Shown here: piece by piece, positions 9,499 through 20,175 of the stretch
How positions within the stretch are numbered: the stretch's first letter is position 1
How the letters are laid out: each line of letters begins with the position of its first letter
NCBI GenBank assembly: GCA_030272585.1
Contig: BSYQ01000002.1
Location: forward strand, 1,240,001-1,304,000
Direction: 5' to 3'
Source of the DNA: Bryopsis sp. KO-2023
Taxonomy: Eukaryota > Chlorophyta > Ulvophyceae > Bryopsidales > Bryopsidaceae
DNA: 64,000 nt
Position numbers and translations under genes: made by a program
Notes under the pieces: model-generated
The model's database searches: none
Seen by the model: the letters and a program-made list of their open reading frames with translations, nothing else
What the model was told of the DNA's origin: nothing

Positions 9499-9734
9499 TG
9501 TTACAAAAACCTCCCAGAACCCTCCCTCGAAGCCTCCTTAACCCATCAAACCCCCACTCATTGATGGGACCCTTGACTAATGCCATTAGGGCGAGGCACC
9601 AGGGTTCTTGAGCTATAGGATCTCCTATTGGGATCCTATGGACCTTAAGCTCTGACTAGGCTATCACTAGTGCCCATAGCTAGTCTGTAGCTCTAGCTAG
9701 TGCTTACTAGACATCTCGGTGATCACTTGTAACA
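9499..9734 (-). repeat. Element A 5' LTR
   Basis: 236-bp LTR upstream of gag-pol in element sense, identical by eye to 3673-3908. Flanked outside by CCATT at 9735-9739. Confidence 0.95.
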
Positions 9735-9844
9735 CCATTAATAAACAATTTTAATCCTTGTCGAGCTTGCCTGCTTCGTTTTCGCAAGTGAAGAGGGTCG
9801 TAAAATGTTGAAAACAGGTTCTCAAAGCAAAGTTAAGCGTTTTA

Positions 9845-9980
9845 CGAGCACGACGCACTTTGTCGCGCTCAAAACGAGGGAGAAACGAGGGAGAAAAGCC
9901 ACTTTTTGTTTTTTCACAGAAACTGCCTTTTCTCCCTCGTTTCTCACTCGTTTTGAGCGCGACAAAGTGCGCCGTGCTCG
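9845..9980. repeat. Foldback hairpin, centre of GTTAACGG palindrome
   Basis: The left arm (9845-9898, starting CGAGCACGACGCACTTTGTC) and the right arm (9926-9980, ending GTGCGCCGTGCTCG) are inverted copies of each other separated by about 27 bp. Outward of this hairpin the symmetry continues: ATTAGTAAA-type junctions (near 2872-2880 in unit 1; 9737-9746 here) match TTTACTAAT near 10085 in inverted orientation, followed by GTTAACGG arrays on both sides. The structure is that of a foldback element; no protein is encoded. Confidence 0.75.
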
Positions 9981-10097
9981 GGAGAGCTTCGTCTTTGGCT
10001 TATTTAATTGTTGGAAGAGTTTTATCATCTTCCACACACTCGAAACGAACTAGAAGAGAATGGAAAGTGGTCCACCCATTCTAATTTACTAATCAAA

Positions 10098-10300
10098 TCG
10101 CCGTTAACGGTGGCTGTTGGTGCTCGTTAATAACGGTTAACAACGGCCGTTAAAACGCCGTTAACGGCCGTTAAACCGTTGTGCGACAACGGTACGGTAA
10201 CGGTTTTCACGGCAACAACGACGCCGTTAATTGCCGTTGCCGTTGCCGTACCGTTGTCGTTGTCAAAAATCCGAGTTGCGCACAACTCTGTCGTGGAGTT
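10098..10300. repeat. GTTAACGG-rich array, right limb of foldback
   Basis: Degenerate GTTAACGG and GCCGTTGCCGTACC words in inverted orientation relative to 3497-3665, ending in GTTGCGCACAACTCTGTCGTGGAG. That end is the inverted counterpart of the GTGGAGCAGAGTTGTGCG that opens the left limb. Confidence 0.65.
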
Positions 10301-11595
10301 ATCCGAATCACGATCAGAACTCTAATTGCACTTATCCCATAGCTATATGGAGTCTATTCCTTCCAAATCGTGGTGGCCTAAGAATAACTTGCAGTCCGGG
10401 TCTATCTCACTCTCCTAACAAGCAAATGTCAACAATTTTCTCCATACGCGTTTCGAAGGGTTCCGAGGCTCGACCCGCCGTTATTCGTTCATTAAGTAGG
10501 CGACCCATGTCATATCAATTATTTATTTTTGCGCTCTTTCTCGTTCATGCGATAAAAAACCGTGAATCTTATGAGGTGATTCTTCTGTAAGTGGGGTGGT
10601 GGAGAGTCTCGCCGTGTCCTATTCTAACAATCTTATGCTTTTTTTTGCACCCCTCCTCTTCGTCACCATCAGCCTTACCAAAATTCTCTTTTGCATTAAA
10701 TTCTTGGGGGGGGGGTTCCCCCTTCTAATAGTTTCATGCATTTGTTCTATTGTGGAAGCACATCCAGTATCACCTTCACGTTTCTAAGCGAGGCGACTTT
10801 GGGGTTTAGAGGAAACGCTTTTCTTCCGTGTCTTATATGCTATTAATGATTTTTGCGCTCTCCTCCGAATTTCATTGCGACCCCAATTAGGTGGCTATTT
10901 CAAAGATGCGGGTACCAGTACAACGCTCTTCGAAAACTATTATTCGACGTTCCGTAACGTTCTTTTCAAGCTTTTCCACGTTTTCAACTCCTCTACTCAT
11001 ACACCTCAACACATTCGAGACACACATACCACATCAACGTATTCGGATTCAATAATGAAAGACTGAATTTTTGACCGCAACGCTTCTATTTTCACGAGAT
11101 TCATATCTTTGAATGCGATTTCTTCTAATGTTGTTATTTTCTTGGAGTTGGTATAATTTTTCATACGAACGATTAAGTTTTCTCATCGATAAGTGCATGC
11201 AACTTACTACGACCATCTTGATTCGGTTTTGATTACACACCTTGGTTTTCCCAATAATAAGGTAGAAGTTGTACCAGGCTTACTTAATTTGCGAGTATTC
11301 CTTCAAAAAAAACGGTTTCGGCGAAGTGGGTTAACTTTACTAGTTAATAATGCAGCGATGCTCCTATCAAACCATCACGTTGCCTCGCATATATGCCCAG
11401 TTCAGCTTTTATAGTTTCTATTCTATCCAATGAGTTGAGCGTAGTTTCTATTCTATCCGATTCGAGTAGAGGGATTCTTTTTGCACTCTTTGCTTCCAGG
11501 AGAGCGTGAAGGATTATTTATTTATCTTTTTTTCGTCTTTCTCGCATTTTCATCAACCATCTTTCTACAAAAATAAATAAATGTTAGCCGTTACC
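10301..11595. other. No gene seen
   Basis: AT-rich, with many short frames on both strands but none with consistent coding character or a motif I know. A poly-G run (about 10706-10716) is the only simple feature. Confidence 0.4.
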
Positions 11596-11942
11596 TGTTG
11601 AGTTGCAGACCATCTAGAACGTTAGGAGACCTTGATCTCACCCTGTGTGCTAGGCACACGTCTGGCACACTTACTGTGGGAATTCTGTGGACCTAAGGGA
11701 ACTTGCACTTGGATCTAGCATGACAAATCGGCTCTGTTTAGATATAAAAAGACTGGGATTCCACTTGTAACTACTCAATATCCTTCCTGCACTGATACGA
11801 ACTTGCGTTCGTATCCTCGTCTCACTACACCCCTGGGTCGACATTACCTAGGCACAGTTAGCTCAATAAAGATATTTTTCGGTTTTCCTTTCTCAGAAAA
11901 AACATACTAAGAGAAAAACCACCGAAATCATCGTAATCAACA
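11596..11942 (+). repeat. Copia-like LTR (probably solo or orphan)
   Basis: This ~347-bp segment begins TGTTGAG and ends ATCAACA, the 6-bp inverted ends (TGTTGA/TCAACA) typical of copia-type LTRs. A TATA-like TATAAAAA lies at 11743-11750 and a poly(A) signal AATAAA at 11865-11870, in the right order and spacing for U3-R-U5. I find no second copy in the window and no clear 5-bp target duplication at these ends. An alternative reading, TG at 11582 to CA at 11865 flanked by ATAAA on both sides, is possible but would split the poly(A) signal. Confidence 0.4.
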
Positions 11943-13582
11943 CACCAAGATTTCTTATTAATCACTTATTATTGGAACGGTGGCTGGTACACCCTTAGAG
12001 GATGCATCGATCGTGGTGTCTTCAAGTAGCACAAAAATATATTCATCAGAACAAGAAACGAAAAAAATAGTCAAAGGAAAACACCACATCAAGGAAGACA
12101 ATTAATGCGAGTCTTGGTCGAGATTATTATTATTACTACTATTATTACCCATGCTCTTACTGAGGCTTAGTTATCCCCTTACCTCCCCCTTTACTAGCGG
12201 CGCCACTCTTGTGCTCTCTCAATATTATGATCAGGTACTTTAACGCTTAGGATACCTGGGGAACGAAACAATAATATATACTTGGTCGAATGGCAATGGC
12301 ATCTTCCAAAGTATATATATGCGCTAAGAATGAGGAAATTCTTCTCAACCTAACCGATAAAATCAAATTCTTGATCAATATTTGTAGCTGTTGGCCGAAC
12401 ATGCTATCAAAAAATATAAACCACACAAACGGCATAAAAAAGAGCAACGAAAACCAATTAATAGTGAACATCCACCTCTGTTCATCCCGCTAACTCTTTC
12501 ATCGAAAAACCTGTCTGTGAAAGAAGTTTCTTTCCACAATTTGTGAATTGTTCATAAATGAAAGTCTTGGAGCATATTGAGAGCTGGCACATAGCCATCG
12601 AAATCTTTTTTCAATATTTACAAAAATAAACTCTTCCAACTCGCAAGCTGCGAGCAATGCGAATGCGTATATGGACACTACATGGACTTAGTCCTTCCAC
12701 AACACCATACCAGATTCTTTCGGGGGGCGACTCAGTGGGTTATGGTTCTTGCGATGTTGGCTCAGACGATCCTTCCTGTGTTGGGCTTGGTTGCGGTGTT
12801 GGTTTCGTAGGTGGGGGTGTCTTCATTTTTCATCGGTCCAGAGATCCACGGGCACGCCAGGGCACATCGACTCCATTACTCTAGGTTCTCCACGATATCC
12901 ACGGCAATACACGCAACCACAAACTCAATGGCTCCAAAACAACTAAAAGAGAAAAGAACCGAGAGGGAAGAAGCAAAACTCAACGACATGCTCGTCTCCC
13001 AAAGAACCTACCACTCGAGAACGTCGGAGCTAGCGAGCCAAGACGATCAATGAAGACCTCTTCCGCTCCCTGACAAAGACTATTCGTATCACATCGTCAT
13101 TGAGGGAACGCGCTCAGACAAAAGGGTCCCTCAATCATCTACCACCACTCGTTCGCGTACAATTATTTTGGAGCTTCCTCAGGACCTATCCCCGCTTATA
13201 CCTATTCCTAGATCACCTGTTACGTAGCGTTACATCACCGGTAGCTTCCTTCCAAACTGTCGAAGTTGATCTATCGACCCCACATGAGACGTCATTAAAC
13301 CAATTATTGACATCTGTACCCCCACCAGCCAACCCCACCGTGGACAGTGGAACACAAGGCAGATCTGCACCAGTTGACTCACCTGAGGGCAGCACTCCTA
13401 TTTTCTCGTTCACTACTGGGCCCCCTCGGAGGAGGCTCACCTCATCCTTGCTTTAGTAAACCCCTGCTTGAGTTTACTCTAAGATGAGGCTCACCTCACC
13501 CTTGCTTTTGTAAAGTTTTATCTTTATTCAAAAGGGGAGAATATTAAGAGAACAATCAATGCATCCACAAATGTTTTTCTTA
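11943..13582. other. Unassigned sequence downstream of the LTR-like repeat
   Basis: No convincing gene. Two weak points: a lysine/glutamate-rich open frame from the ATG at 12927 (MAPKQLKEKRTEREEAK) and a purine tract AAAAGGGGAGAATAT near 13530, which looks like a retrotransposon polypurine tract. If the LTR at 11596-11942 is real, this could be the deleted body of that element, but no protease, RT or integrase motif survives and no 3' LTR follows. Confidence 0.25.
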
Positions 13583-13774
13583 TTATCTTAAGACGATACC
13601 GTCTACGACGTTAGCTTCGTCGTCGATAACTTGATTCCGACGCTGGAGCTTGCTTCGTTGACCCATTGTGTTCCACCTTGGTGGGGAGCTGTCGTCGTCC
13701 TCTTGTTGCTCTATGTTCAATCGTACCAACATCGTTTGTAGTTCCCGTACGACGCGGTTCATGCCCCCGGACAA
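13583..13774 (-). pseudogene. Possible gag-like coding relic
   Basis: A 63-codon minus-strand frame with balanced, protein-like composition (MNRVVRELQTMLVRLNI, then an Asp/Glu/Ser-rich stretch) and higher GC than its surroundings. It resembles the charged linker found in many retrotransposon Gag proteins, but no capsid or zinc-knuckle motif is present. I cannot assign it to a family. Confidence 0.2.
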
Positions 13775-15792
13775 GGCGTTCTCTCTTCCTCATAATCATA
13801 ATAGGCTTTTTTTGTAAACACATGGAAATGAGCTCACGGTTAGATGAGACTCACCTCGTTCTAGCTTTTGCAAACTTCAATATGAACTCACGGTTACATG
13901 AGGCTCACCAACCCTAAAAATACATATACATATATATATATGAAAGCGGATCTCATATAATTTGCTACGGCGAAGCGCAACCATTACACCGTCTTCACTA
14001 TTTTCGCCCTATCTGATGAAAATCGTTTGCTTTCTTATGCATGTTGTTGCTTCTTATACCTATCCTCAACTTGCAGTGGGCGGTTGTCCCTTTTAATAGC
14101 TCCCAAGCCCGTCATTTTGGTTGTTACTTTCCTCACACAACCTTTCCCGATTTCTTTCACTGAACCGGAGCTCTTATAAATGATCACCAGCATTCTGGGA
14201 ATATATGGATAACGTTTTTGACTACACTATTCTCCTCAACCTCCATTCATAGTGTCTCTCAAGTTTTCCTCATCGGAGGACACAACAATGATTTCTTCTG
14301 GTGGGGGCATCTTTCGTCTCCCCCGTATAGCCAGGGTATATTAGTCCCAGAGTAATGAACTATAAGGTTAAACTTCGAAATGTGGCTATCAGCTCCATTC
14401 ATGGTAGCACGTATACAAAAATCAATCAACCCGCGTTACGGCTTTTGAACAACTGAACATCGTTGAATATATCTTTCTCACCAACAGTGCTCACCAACAG
14501 TGGGGTTTGCATACGATCTCGAAGAGTTTCGATTTACCTCAAACAGTACGATAGCATGCATTGATTTCCGCACTTCCACATAATGCGTTTTTCTTTGCAC
14601 ACATGGCAGCTTTTTTTTATGGTGTCTCCAACTTCAGATTGCTAACGAGATCCTCCTGAGGTGTAGCATAATCAAACATGCGTCTGCCGAAGCAGCAATG
14701 TATTATGTCTGCACAACAAATTCGTCCGTTGAAAGGTCCCGTCCTCCTTGACCAATCTTACCAACCGGGATGCTAGTCTGAGTCCATCGTTATGGGTTAT
14801 GCAGGGAAGATGCCATCCGCATCCTATCACCCTATCAAATGCAACACTCGCCATCTCAGCTTTGTACACACAGCCGCACGAGTACTTAAAGATATCAACA
14901 ATATCATCGGTAAAATGTCATGTTGATATAAATGTCGATATACATACATATATTTTCCCCCTGCCTCTATTTCTTTTTTCAAAAGGTATGGGCCCTTTAA
15001 AAAAAAGTATCTCATGTGGGCGAGGCGGCACCCTTTTTTTTTCGTCCATGAGGACGCCCATGAAGAAAAAGCACGCCATCAACGCTGATACGTTGTGTAT
15101 AAACGTCGAAAGTATTTGGATTTGGATGGCCTCTTGTTACGGTCGTTGGGTTCTTAGCGATTGTAACACCTCGGAAACCTCTGTAACGATTGATCCACCG
15201 GGAAGCCACGATTAATTCGAGTTTGTTGAAACATCGGGAGAGAACCCCTTTTAACCTTGCAACATCGGACTTGTAGCTGTTAAAGCGTTGTTGCTTCACG
15301 GGCCTTCTCAAAAGCCCGAGTCTTTACTTTCACCTTGAATTCTCCACGCCGGTGCCCGAAACCTCTTGTGGGAAATTGAACATAAACTTACCGAAGTCCC
15401 AATCCCTCTTGGACTTGAAGCAAATGTTGGTGCAAGGTAGAGTACTTAAACCCTTGACTTTTCCTCCAAGCTCCTTAATTTGGTCTCGAAGATTGGAGAC
15501 GTTCCCGTGCTTAAGAAATAAACATTCCAAAACAATTTAAAAATGTGGAGGAGAAAGATGTATAACAATTATACATCTATTGTTAATATGGACCTTTGTC
15601 CACATTTGGCTCAACAAGAGCTCCGCTACCTTGTATGAATTTTTTTGGCTCGACTTCTCCTTGATTACTTGTTCAACATTCGGTTTGTCAGCGCTTGGAT
15701 GTGTACCAATGGGATGAGAACCTGATGCATCAACCGAAAAAAACTCAAACAAACCATAACATCTCGATGGTGAGCCAAGATGGGACGTCTAT
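13775..15792. other. No gene seen
   Basis: AT-rich with scattered short frames and a TATATA run near 13925. I found no family motif, structured repeat or RNA gene here. Confidence 0.4.
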
Positions 15793-17683
15793 TCAGATGT
15801 TGATGTTCAAGAGCATGATACCTCGATGGTGTTGAAAAGTGGTGGTGGTAGGCTAGTGTCACAAGGGTCTTTCCCCGCAAGCGTCGCTATATATGACCAA
15901 GAAGTTGATGACTGATGGTTCGCTTGTGACGTCAACGTCGATAAAAACTCATTTAAATGATCATCCTCATCTTGATTAATATTTTCGCTCCGGTTTTATC
16001 TCAAACGTATTTAACATCAACATAGCATTCGCGCCATCATACATTATATGGTGGATGTCGATTGCAAGTCCCAATGCTTGTGGGTATCCCCTTCTTCGTA
16101 TCTTCGGACTCTGTCCGCCGCCCACATCCGTTTCCAGCACGCGTCATTGGCGCAGATGCGGTGTTGTCTTCAGACAACAAGTCTTGAGAGTACACCGGGG
16201 TGTGTACACTCCGAAAACACAGGGTGCAGCCCATGTTGGTGGCCTGTATTCCGCTCACATAGTTATATGGTAAAAAAAGAATGAAGATGGGAAGGTGGAT
16301 ACGACATATATTATATATACATATACATTGAGATTCATGGAAGCCTTTTTATTATTTGCAACCTAATTTGCTGCAACTATGGGCCATAGGCTATGGCTTG
16401 TGTTACGACGTGTGACTCCGTCAAAGATAAGCAAGCGAACGAAAAAATGTGATGCTTGATGTTTCAATAAAAGCTTTGGACAGAATAACTTTCGTGCGCG
16501 TGGCGTGACCATCTACGTACGACATACAAAACGCATGTTTTACCACAACGATTATGTCCAGGTATCTTTCATCCCCACGATAGCTTTGGGCCTCTATTGG
16601 ATTCAAGATCCGATACTTTTAATAATATTCAACAACGATAAGATTTCAAAGTGTTGCATGAGCGCTAGCTGAAAATGCTTTATAAGAAAAACGTTTGGTT
16701 AGGTATAGGTTCAGATGAGCTTATCAACTCATAACAATAGCCTAACAATAATCATATGCGCTACATCTACACCTAGAAGGTGTATTGGGAGTGTCCCCAC
16801 CAATGGACCACGTGTGGTCGCACAAAGCTCAAATATTCGCCATAATGCATCTGTTGCAGAAAGATACCTACAATTCTGATATGTTGAGATTTTAAAGAAA
16901 TCATCCTACAAAGCATCATTCATTTTGTCTAGTTCTTTGTATATCTACTGAAAGAAATACTTCACGATGTTCATTGTTGCAGCAACTTCCACGTTTATGT
17001 GGCCTTGATACTTCTTCATTCTGATCAAATGACTCCTCCAACCAACAATAACGTCCTAGTTTGGGGAAGCTACTATAGACAATTTACAGGCCGATAAATA
17101 TTAATATTTCAAGAAATTTGAAGCATCGTCAACAAGGCCACGCTTTTAGGGTCCGGTGGCGGCAGCAAGAGAAGATTACTATTTTCAACCGAGGTTGAAT
17201 GAAATCTTTCCCGTAGATTCGTTTTAGTTACGATTGCTATAATTAATTTGTATGAACCCACTCATCTCTAGCAAAATTAGAATCTAAGGAAGCCTCTGGA
17301 CGTTAAACTCAATTGTTTGAGCAGTTGAAGGAGAGGGATTTATGTTCTGATTCATAATGAAATATTATCCGGAAAAATATAGTGATTCTTTCTTCTCGTG
17401 AAGTGGGACATCTTACGAAACCCATAACTTAAAGCTTGTTTTTGACGGCCTTCAAACTCACTCTCAAAGATTCAAACGCCAAGACCTTGTGTTACAGCGC
17501 GGCGTGGATGCACAATTCAACGTCCTGTTGGTCGGGCTTTTTCGGTATGGACGCAGGGAAAAGTTTTTTCCCTGCATGTCTTTTGAAGTGTAATCTGAAT
17601 TTGCATAAGGACTCATTCAAGAGAAAAACCCTTCTATGCAAAAAGACGAAGGGAAAAATTGTAAGTCTCGGGGAAATATGATG
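15793..17683. repeat. Long dispersed repeat R1, copy 1
   Basis: This ~1.9-kb stretch aligns by eye with 21843-25219: shared blocks include TCGATGGTGTTGAAAAGTGG, CAACTATGG, GTGATGCTTGATGTTTCAAT, ATTCAACA-CGATAAGATTTC and GTAAGTCTCGGGGAAA. Minus-strand translations of both copies contain GEYLSF..PHVVHWWG, suggesting a decayed protein-coding element of unknown family. Copy 1 carries its own 210-bp insertion (16053-16262). Directly after the shared end, both copies run into a long hairpin with a telomere-like core. Confidence 0.7.
16053..16262. mobile_element. 210-bp insertion with 9-bp target duplication
   Basis: Absent from R1 copy 2 and flanked on both sides by TTATATGGT (16044-16052 and 16263-16271). 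It is GC-richer than R1 and its minus strand has a stop-free, protein-like stretch (ICANDACWKRMWAADRVRRY). I see no terminal inverted repeats. A 9-bp duplication is typical of Mutator-like elements, but without inverted ends the class is open. Confidence 0.6.
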
Positions 17684-17709
17684 TTAACGCCGACAATACT
17701 TTTCGGTAT

Positions 17710-18475
17710 ATGTAGCAGTCATGGGCTGAGACCCCTGTGCACAGAACAGTATAGAACAAACCGTCTGTTCTGTGCACAGGGTTCGACTTGTGGTGCACAG
17801 GTCCACAGACCCGCACCGCACAGCACTGACCGACACTGTGCGTGGTCTGTGCAGTTCTTGTGCGGGTTTGTGGAGGGGTCTGGGCGGGTCTGTGCTGGTT
17901 AGACCCACGCAAACCCTGCACGGGGGGGGGTCTGTCGTGACCTATGCAGGGTCTGTGCTACACAGGACAAACGTGGGTCGTGCTGCAAAGGACAGACGGA
18001 TGTACCCCCATATCTGCCACTCCCATGTCCGCCACTCCCATGTCCGCTTCTCCCGCGAACGCCAAAGTCCGACATACACGCATACAACTCACACAGACGT
18101 GGCAAAACCAAAAATAGTAAGGTTTTTTTTAGGGTTTAGGGTTTAGGGTTTTAGGGTTTTAGGGTTTAGGGTTGCGCGAACGGCGCACGTCGAGCGAAAG
18201 GGGTAGACCGGCGCGACCGCGGGGTAGACCGGCGTGACCGAAGCGGGGTAGACCGGCGCGCGCGAAGCGATCGCGTTAGACCGGCGCGCCGCCGATCGGA
18301 CTGTAACGCGTGCCACGTCTGTGTGAGCTGTATGCGTGTATGTCGGACTTTGGCGTTCGCGGGAGAAGCGGACATGGGAGTGGCGGACACGGTGTATAAT
18401 CGACAGACGTGGGTCTGTGCTGCGGATTTCGTACAGAACAGGGGTCTGTTCCGTGCATCCCATGATTGATACGTA
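17710..18475. repeat. Long imperfect hairpin with telomere-like core, locus 1
   Basis: The best-matched arms are 18018-18104 and 18310-18396 (mirror sequences containing CCGCTTCTCCCGCGAACGCC and GGCGTTCGCGGGAGAAGCGG). Looser symmetry extends outward to about 17715 and 18475 (GACCCCTGTGCACAGAAC against ACAGAACAGGGGTCTGT). The loop holds interrupted TTTAGGG-type repeats (about 18125-18172) followed by a tandem 'GTAGACCGGCGCG' GC-rich array (18174-18300). The same core occurs at 25431-25575 between completely different arms. Confidence 0.75.
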
Positions 18476-18535
18476 GATTCTTATCTTTTCCTCTTTTTTT
18501 CTTCTAGAACCATATCTCAACCTGAGATAGGACTT

Positions 18536-18835
18536 TACGGTTACGGTACCGTAAACCGTACTGTAACCCCACTCCGGTCACTTACGGTTACGGTTGTTAC
18601 GGTCCGGACTGGAGTGGTTTTCGTGCTCGGAACCGGACCATCGTACCACTCCGTACCGCTCCGGTACCAAACCGTAATGACCGTAACAACCGTAACAACC
18701 GTAACAACCGTAACAACCGTAAACCGTAAAAAGTGACCCCCGCTGGGTCCCGCGATTCCAAAGGAACCCAAGGGGATTCGAACCCGCGACCCTACTGTCG
18801 ACAAAGGTTCGACTCGATATACAGTTTCACAAATA
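18536..18835 (-). repeat. SINE-like tRNA-derived sequence with GTAACGG array
   Basis: On the minus strand a perfect pol III B-box, GGGTTCGAATCCCC (18772-18785), is followed by GGGTTCC-TTGG and GGGACCCAGCGGGGGTCACTTT, then by an array of GGTTACGGTT words running to 18536. The same B-box and GGGACCC-GCGGGGGTCACTTT tail occur twice at 26110-26513. The A-box side is not recognisable, and the acceptor and anticodon arms are missing, so this is not a functional tRNA gene. Confidence 0.55.
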
Positions 18836-19088
18836 AACAGAATCTTACAAACACAAAGACTGGTCCACCTTCATCTCGTTCCACCCCTAATTGTTTCGAC
18901 TAGATACAACCGTCAACTAGATTTACCCCATTTACTCGACTTTGTTCTCATTAACTTGACACGCTTCCACTGCGATTCAACTAGGTACTTGTCTTCTTCA
19001 CTGGAAAAATATATACACTCAAACTTTCCCAACTCACTTCCAAAAAGAACTCTTTTAAGAAGGAAACGAAAAAAGACCACCCTTCCCT

Positions 19089-19316
19089 TTAAATGGTGGC
19101 CAGATGCAAATATTTTTTCAAATTGTCACTGTGAACGCAATCCAAAATGCGCTCATCGGTCTCGAGTCTTACAATCCACATGGTTTGGGATCTTTGACTC
19201 TGCAGCACTCCTGGCCCATACCAATATGGATCCATCTCGCGATCCAAAGCAGCTGCGCGTACAGAGTCGCAGATCCACACCCGGTCACCAATTTTGAGAT
19301 TGCATAAGAACCTCAT
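19089..19316 (-). pseudogene. Retrotransposon integrase C-terminus (GPY/F) relic
   Basis: A 75-codon minus-strand frame contains IGDRVWICDS, MDPYWYGPG and CVHSDNLKKY in order. This is the layout of the integrase C-terminal GPY/F module of LTR retrotransposons: a 'vGdrVwl' strand, a 'W-GPy' turn, then 'v-v-h-d-LK-y'. No chromodomain follows and nothing matching A-D is nearby, so it derives from another element family. The rest of pol is missing. Family assignment is by motif order only. Confidence 0.5.
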
Positions 19317-19825
19317 CTATATACTTTTATAAACACTGTAGAGTTATAGATATAGGTATTTCTTTCTTTGATCGCACATCCGGCACAAAAAATCAAACCT
19401 TGAAAACAAGATCTTTATGATGTACCGATCGTTGAACCTGTCAAATGAAAGTGCATTAGCACATAAATAAGCGTATTGAAAGCAATACCTCTTGCTTAAG
19501 GGTATTGTACACTTGAGGTGGATTAGGTATTTTTAACGTATAGAATAGAAAAAGACTTGCCTCCAAAAACTTTTTTGTGATCTCCGACGATCATGTTGTG
19601 GAATATGTTTACATTGTTTATATGTTACAAGCCGTAAAAATGAACTTACTCACCCCTCATCCTCCATGATCGTGTGAAGGAATATGATGCAAGCCGTAAT
19701 TTTTAACTTAATGACCTCTAGACTCCATAATCGACAAAGTTTCCGTAATGTATTTTGCTAATCGAGAATAGAGCACCCTAAAACACCTCTCTATATCTTT
19801 TTAGCGTCCCTAATCCTTTGAAAAA
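19317..19825. other. No gene seen
   Basis: AT-rich sequence between two relics; it probably includes eroded ends of one or both. No motif recognised. Confidence 0.35.
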
Positions 19826-20175
19826 CTAGTTTTTATTTTCGCTCATCAGGTTTGATATTGTTTTCGTAAATATTAACCAAGGGGGGTACATCCCATCTAC
19901 GAGAAGGTAACTCATATTGTGCATATTGTCGTTAACAGCGATATTCCCAGATGGTATTGATCCTATAAACAAATCTTCGATCATTGGCGATCCAACACGT
20001 TTATTTCGTTGAATGAGCCCGGTGGTCCGAAAAATATGAGCTATATCCATACATCAGCTGTTGATACAACCTCCAAGAATGATGGATCTTTTCTCTTTTT
20101 CGGTTTTGGTATTGCCCGGCCTATCTTATCGGACAATTTTTCCACTTCCTATGAGTACAATCCATGGAGGCAAAC
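19826..20175 (-). pseudogene. PIF/Harbinger-type transposase relic
   Basis: Minus-strand frames, in order, give DCTHRKWKNCP (near 20150-20170), then SFLEVVSTADVWI and FFGPPGSFNEINVLDRQ, then a shift of frame into SYLLVDGMYPPWLIF and KTI. This is the conserved run of PIF/Harbinger DDE transposases ('DC-HW-WknCP', 'leavas-dlwIwhaffG-pGs-NDinvL', 'YyLaDGiYP-ws-fvktI'). The first and second catalytic-Asp regions are visible, though the second reads N-E-I where N-D-I is usual. At least two in-frame stops and one frameshift make it inactive. No terminal inverted repeats were found. Confidence 0.8.

Larger units (their letters stand above)
3673..9734 (-). mobile_element. Element A: complete Ty3/gypsy chromovirus
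   Basis: A full-length 6,062-bp minus-strand LTR retrotransposon. The LTRs (3673-3908 and 9499-9734, 236 bp each) look identical and begin and end TGTTAC...GTAACA. The target duplication CCATT lies at 3668-3672 and 9735-9739. In element sense the order is 5' LTR, primer-binding site, 341-nt leader, one gag-pol ORF, purine tract, 3' LTR. Identical LTRs, an intact 1,698-aa ORF and a perfect target duplication indicate recent insertion and possible competence. It interrupts the foldback repeat. Confidence 0.95.

Noticed and set aside
15035..15075. Hammerhead-ribozyme-like string (TCCATGAGGACG ... GAAG)
   Set aside because: The conserved CUGAUGA core and matching stems are absent.
18125..18172. 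A true telomere end or subtelomere
   Set aside because: The TTTAGGG-type repeats are few, interrupted and lie inside a hairpin loop in the middle of the window, so they are interstitial.
18174..18300. CRISPR-like array from the GTAGACCGGCGCG repeats
   Set aside because: Units are contiguous with variable length and no unique spacers; it is a short GC-rich tandem repeat in a eukaryotic hairpin.
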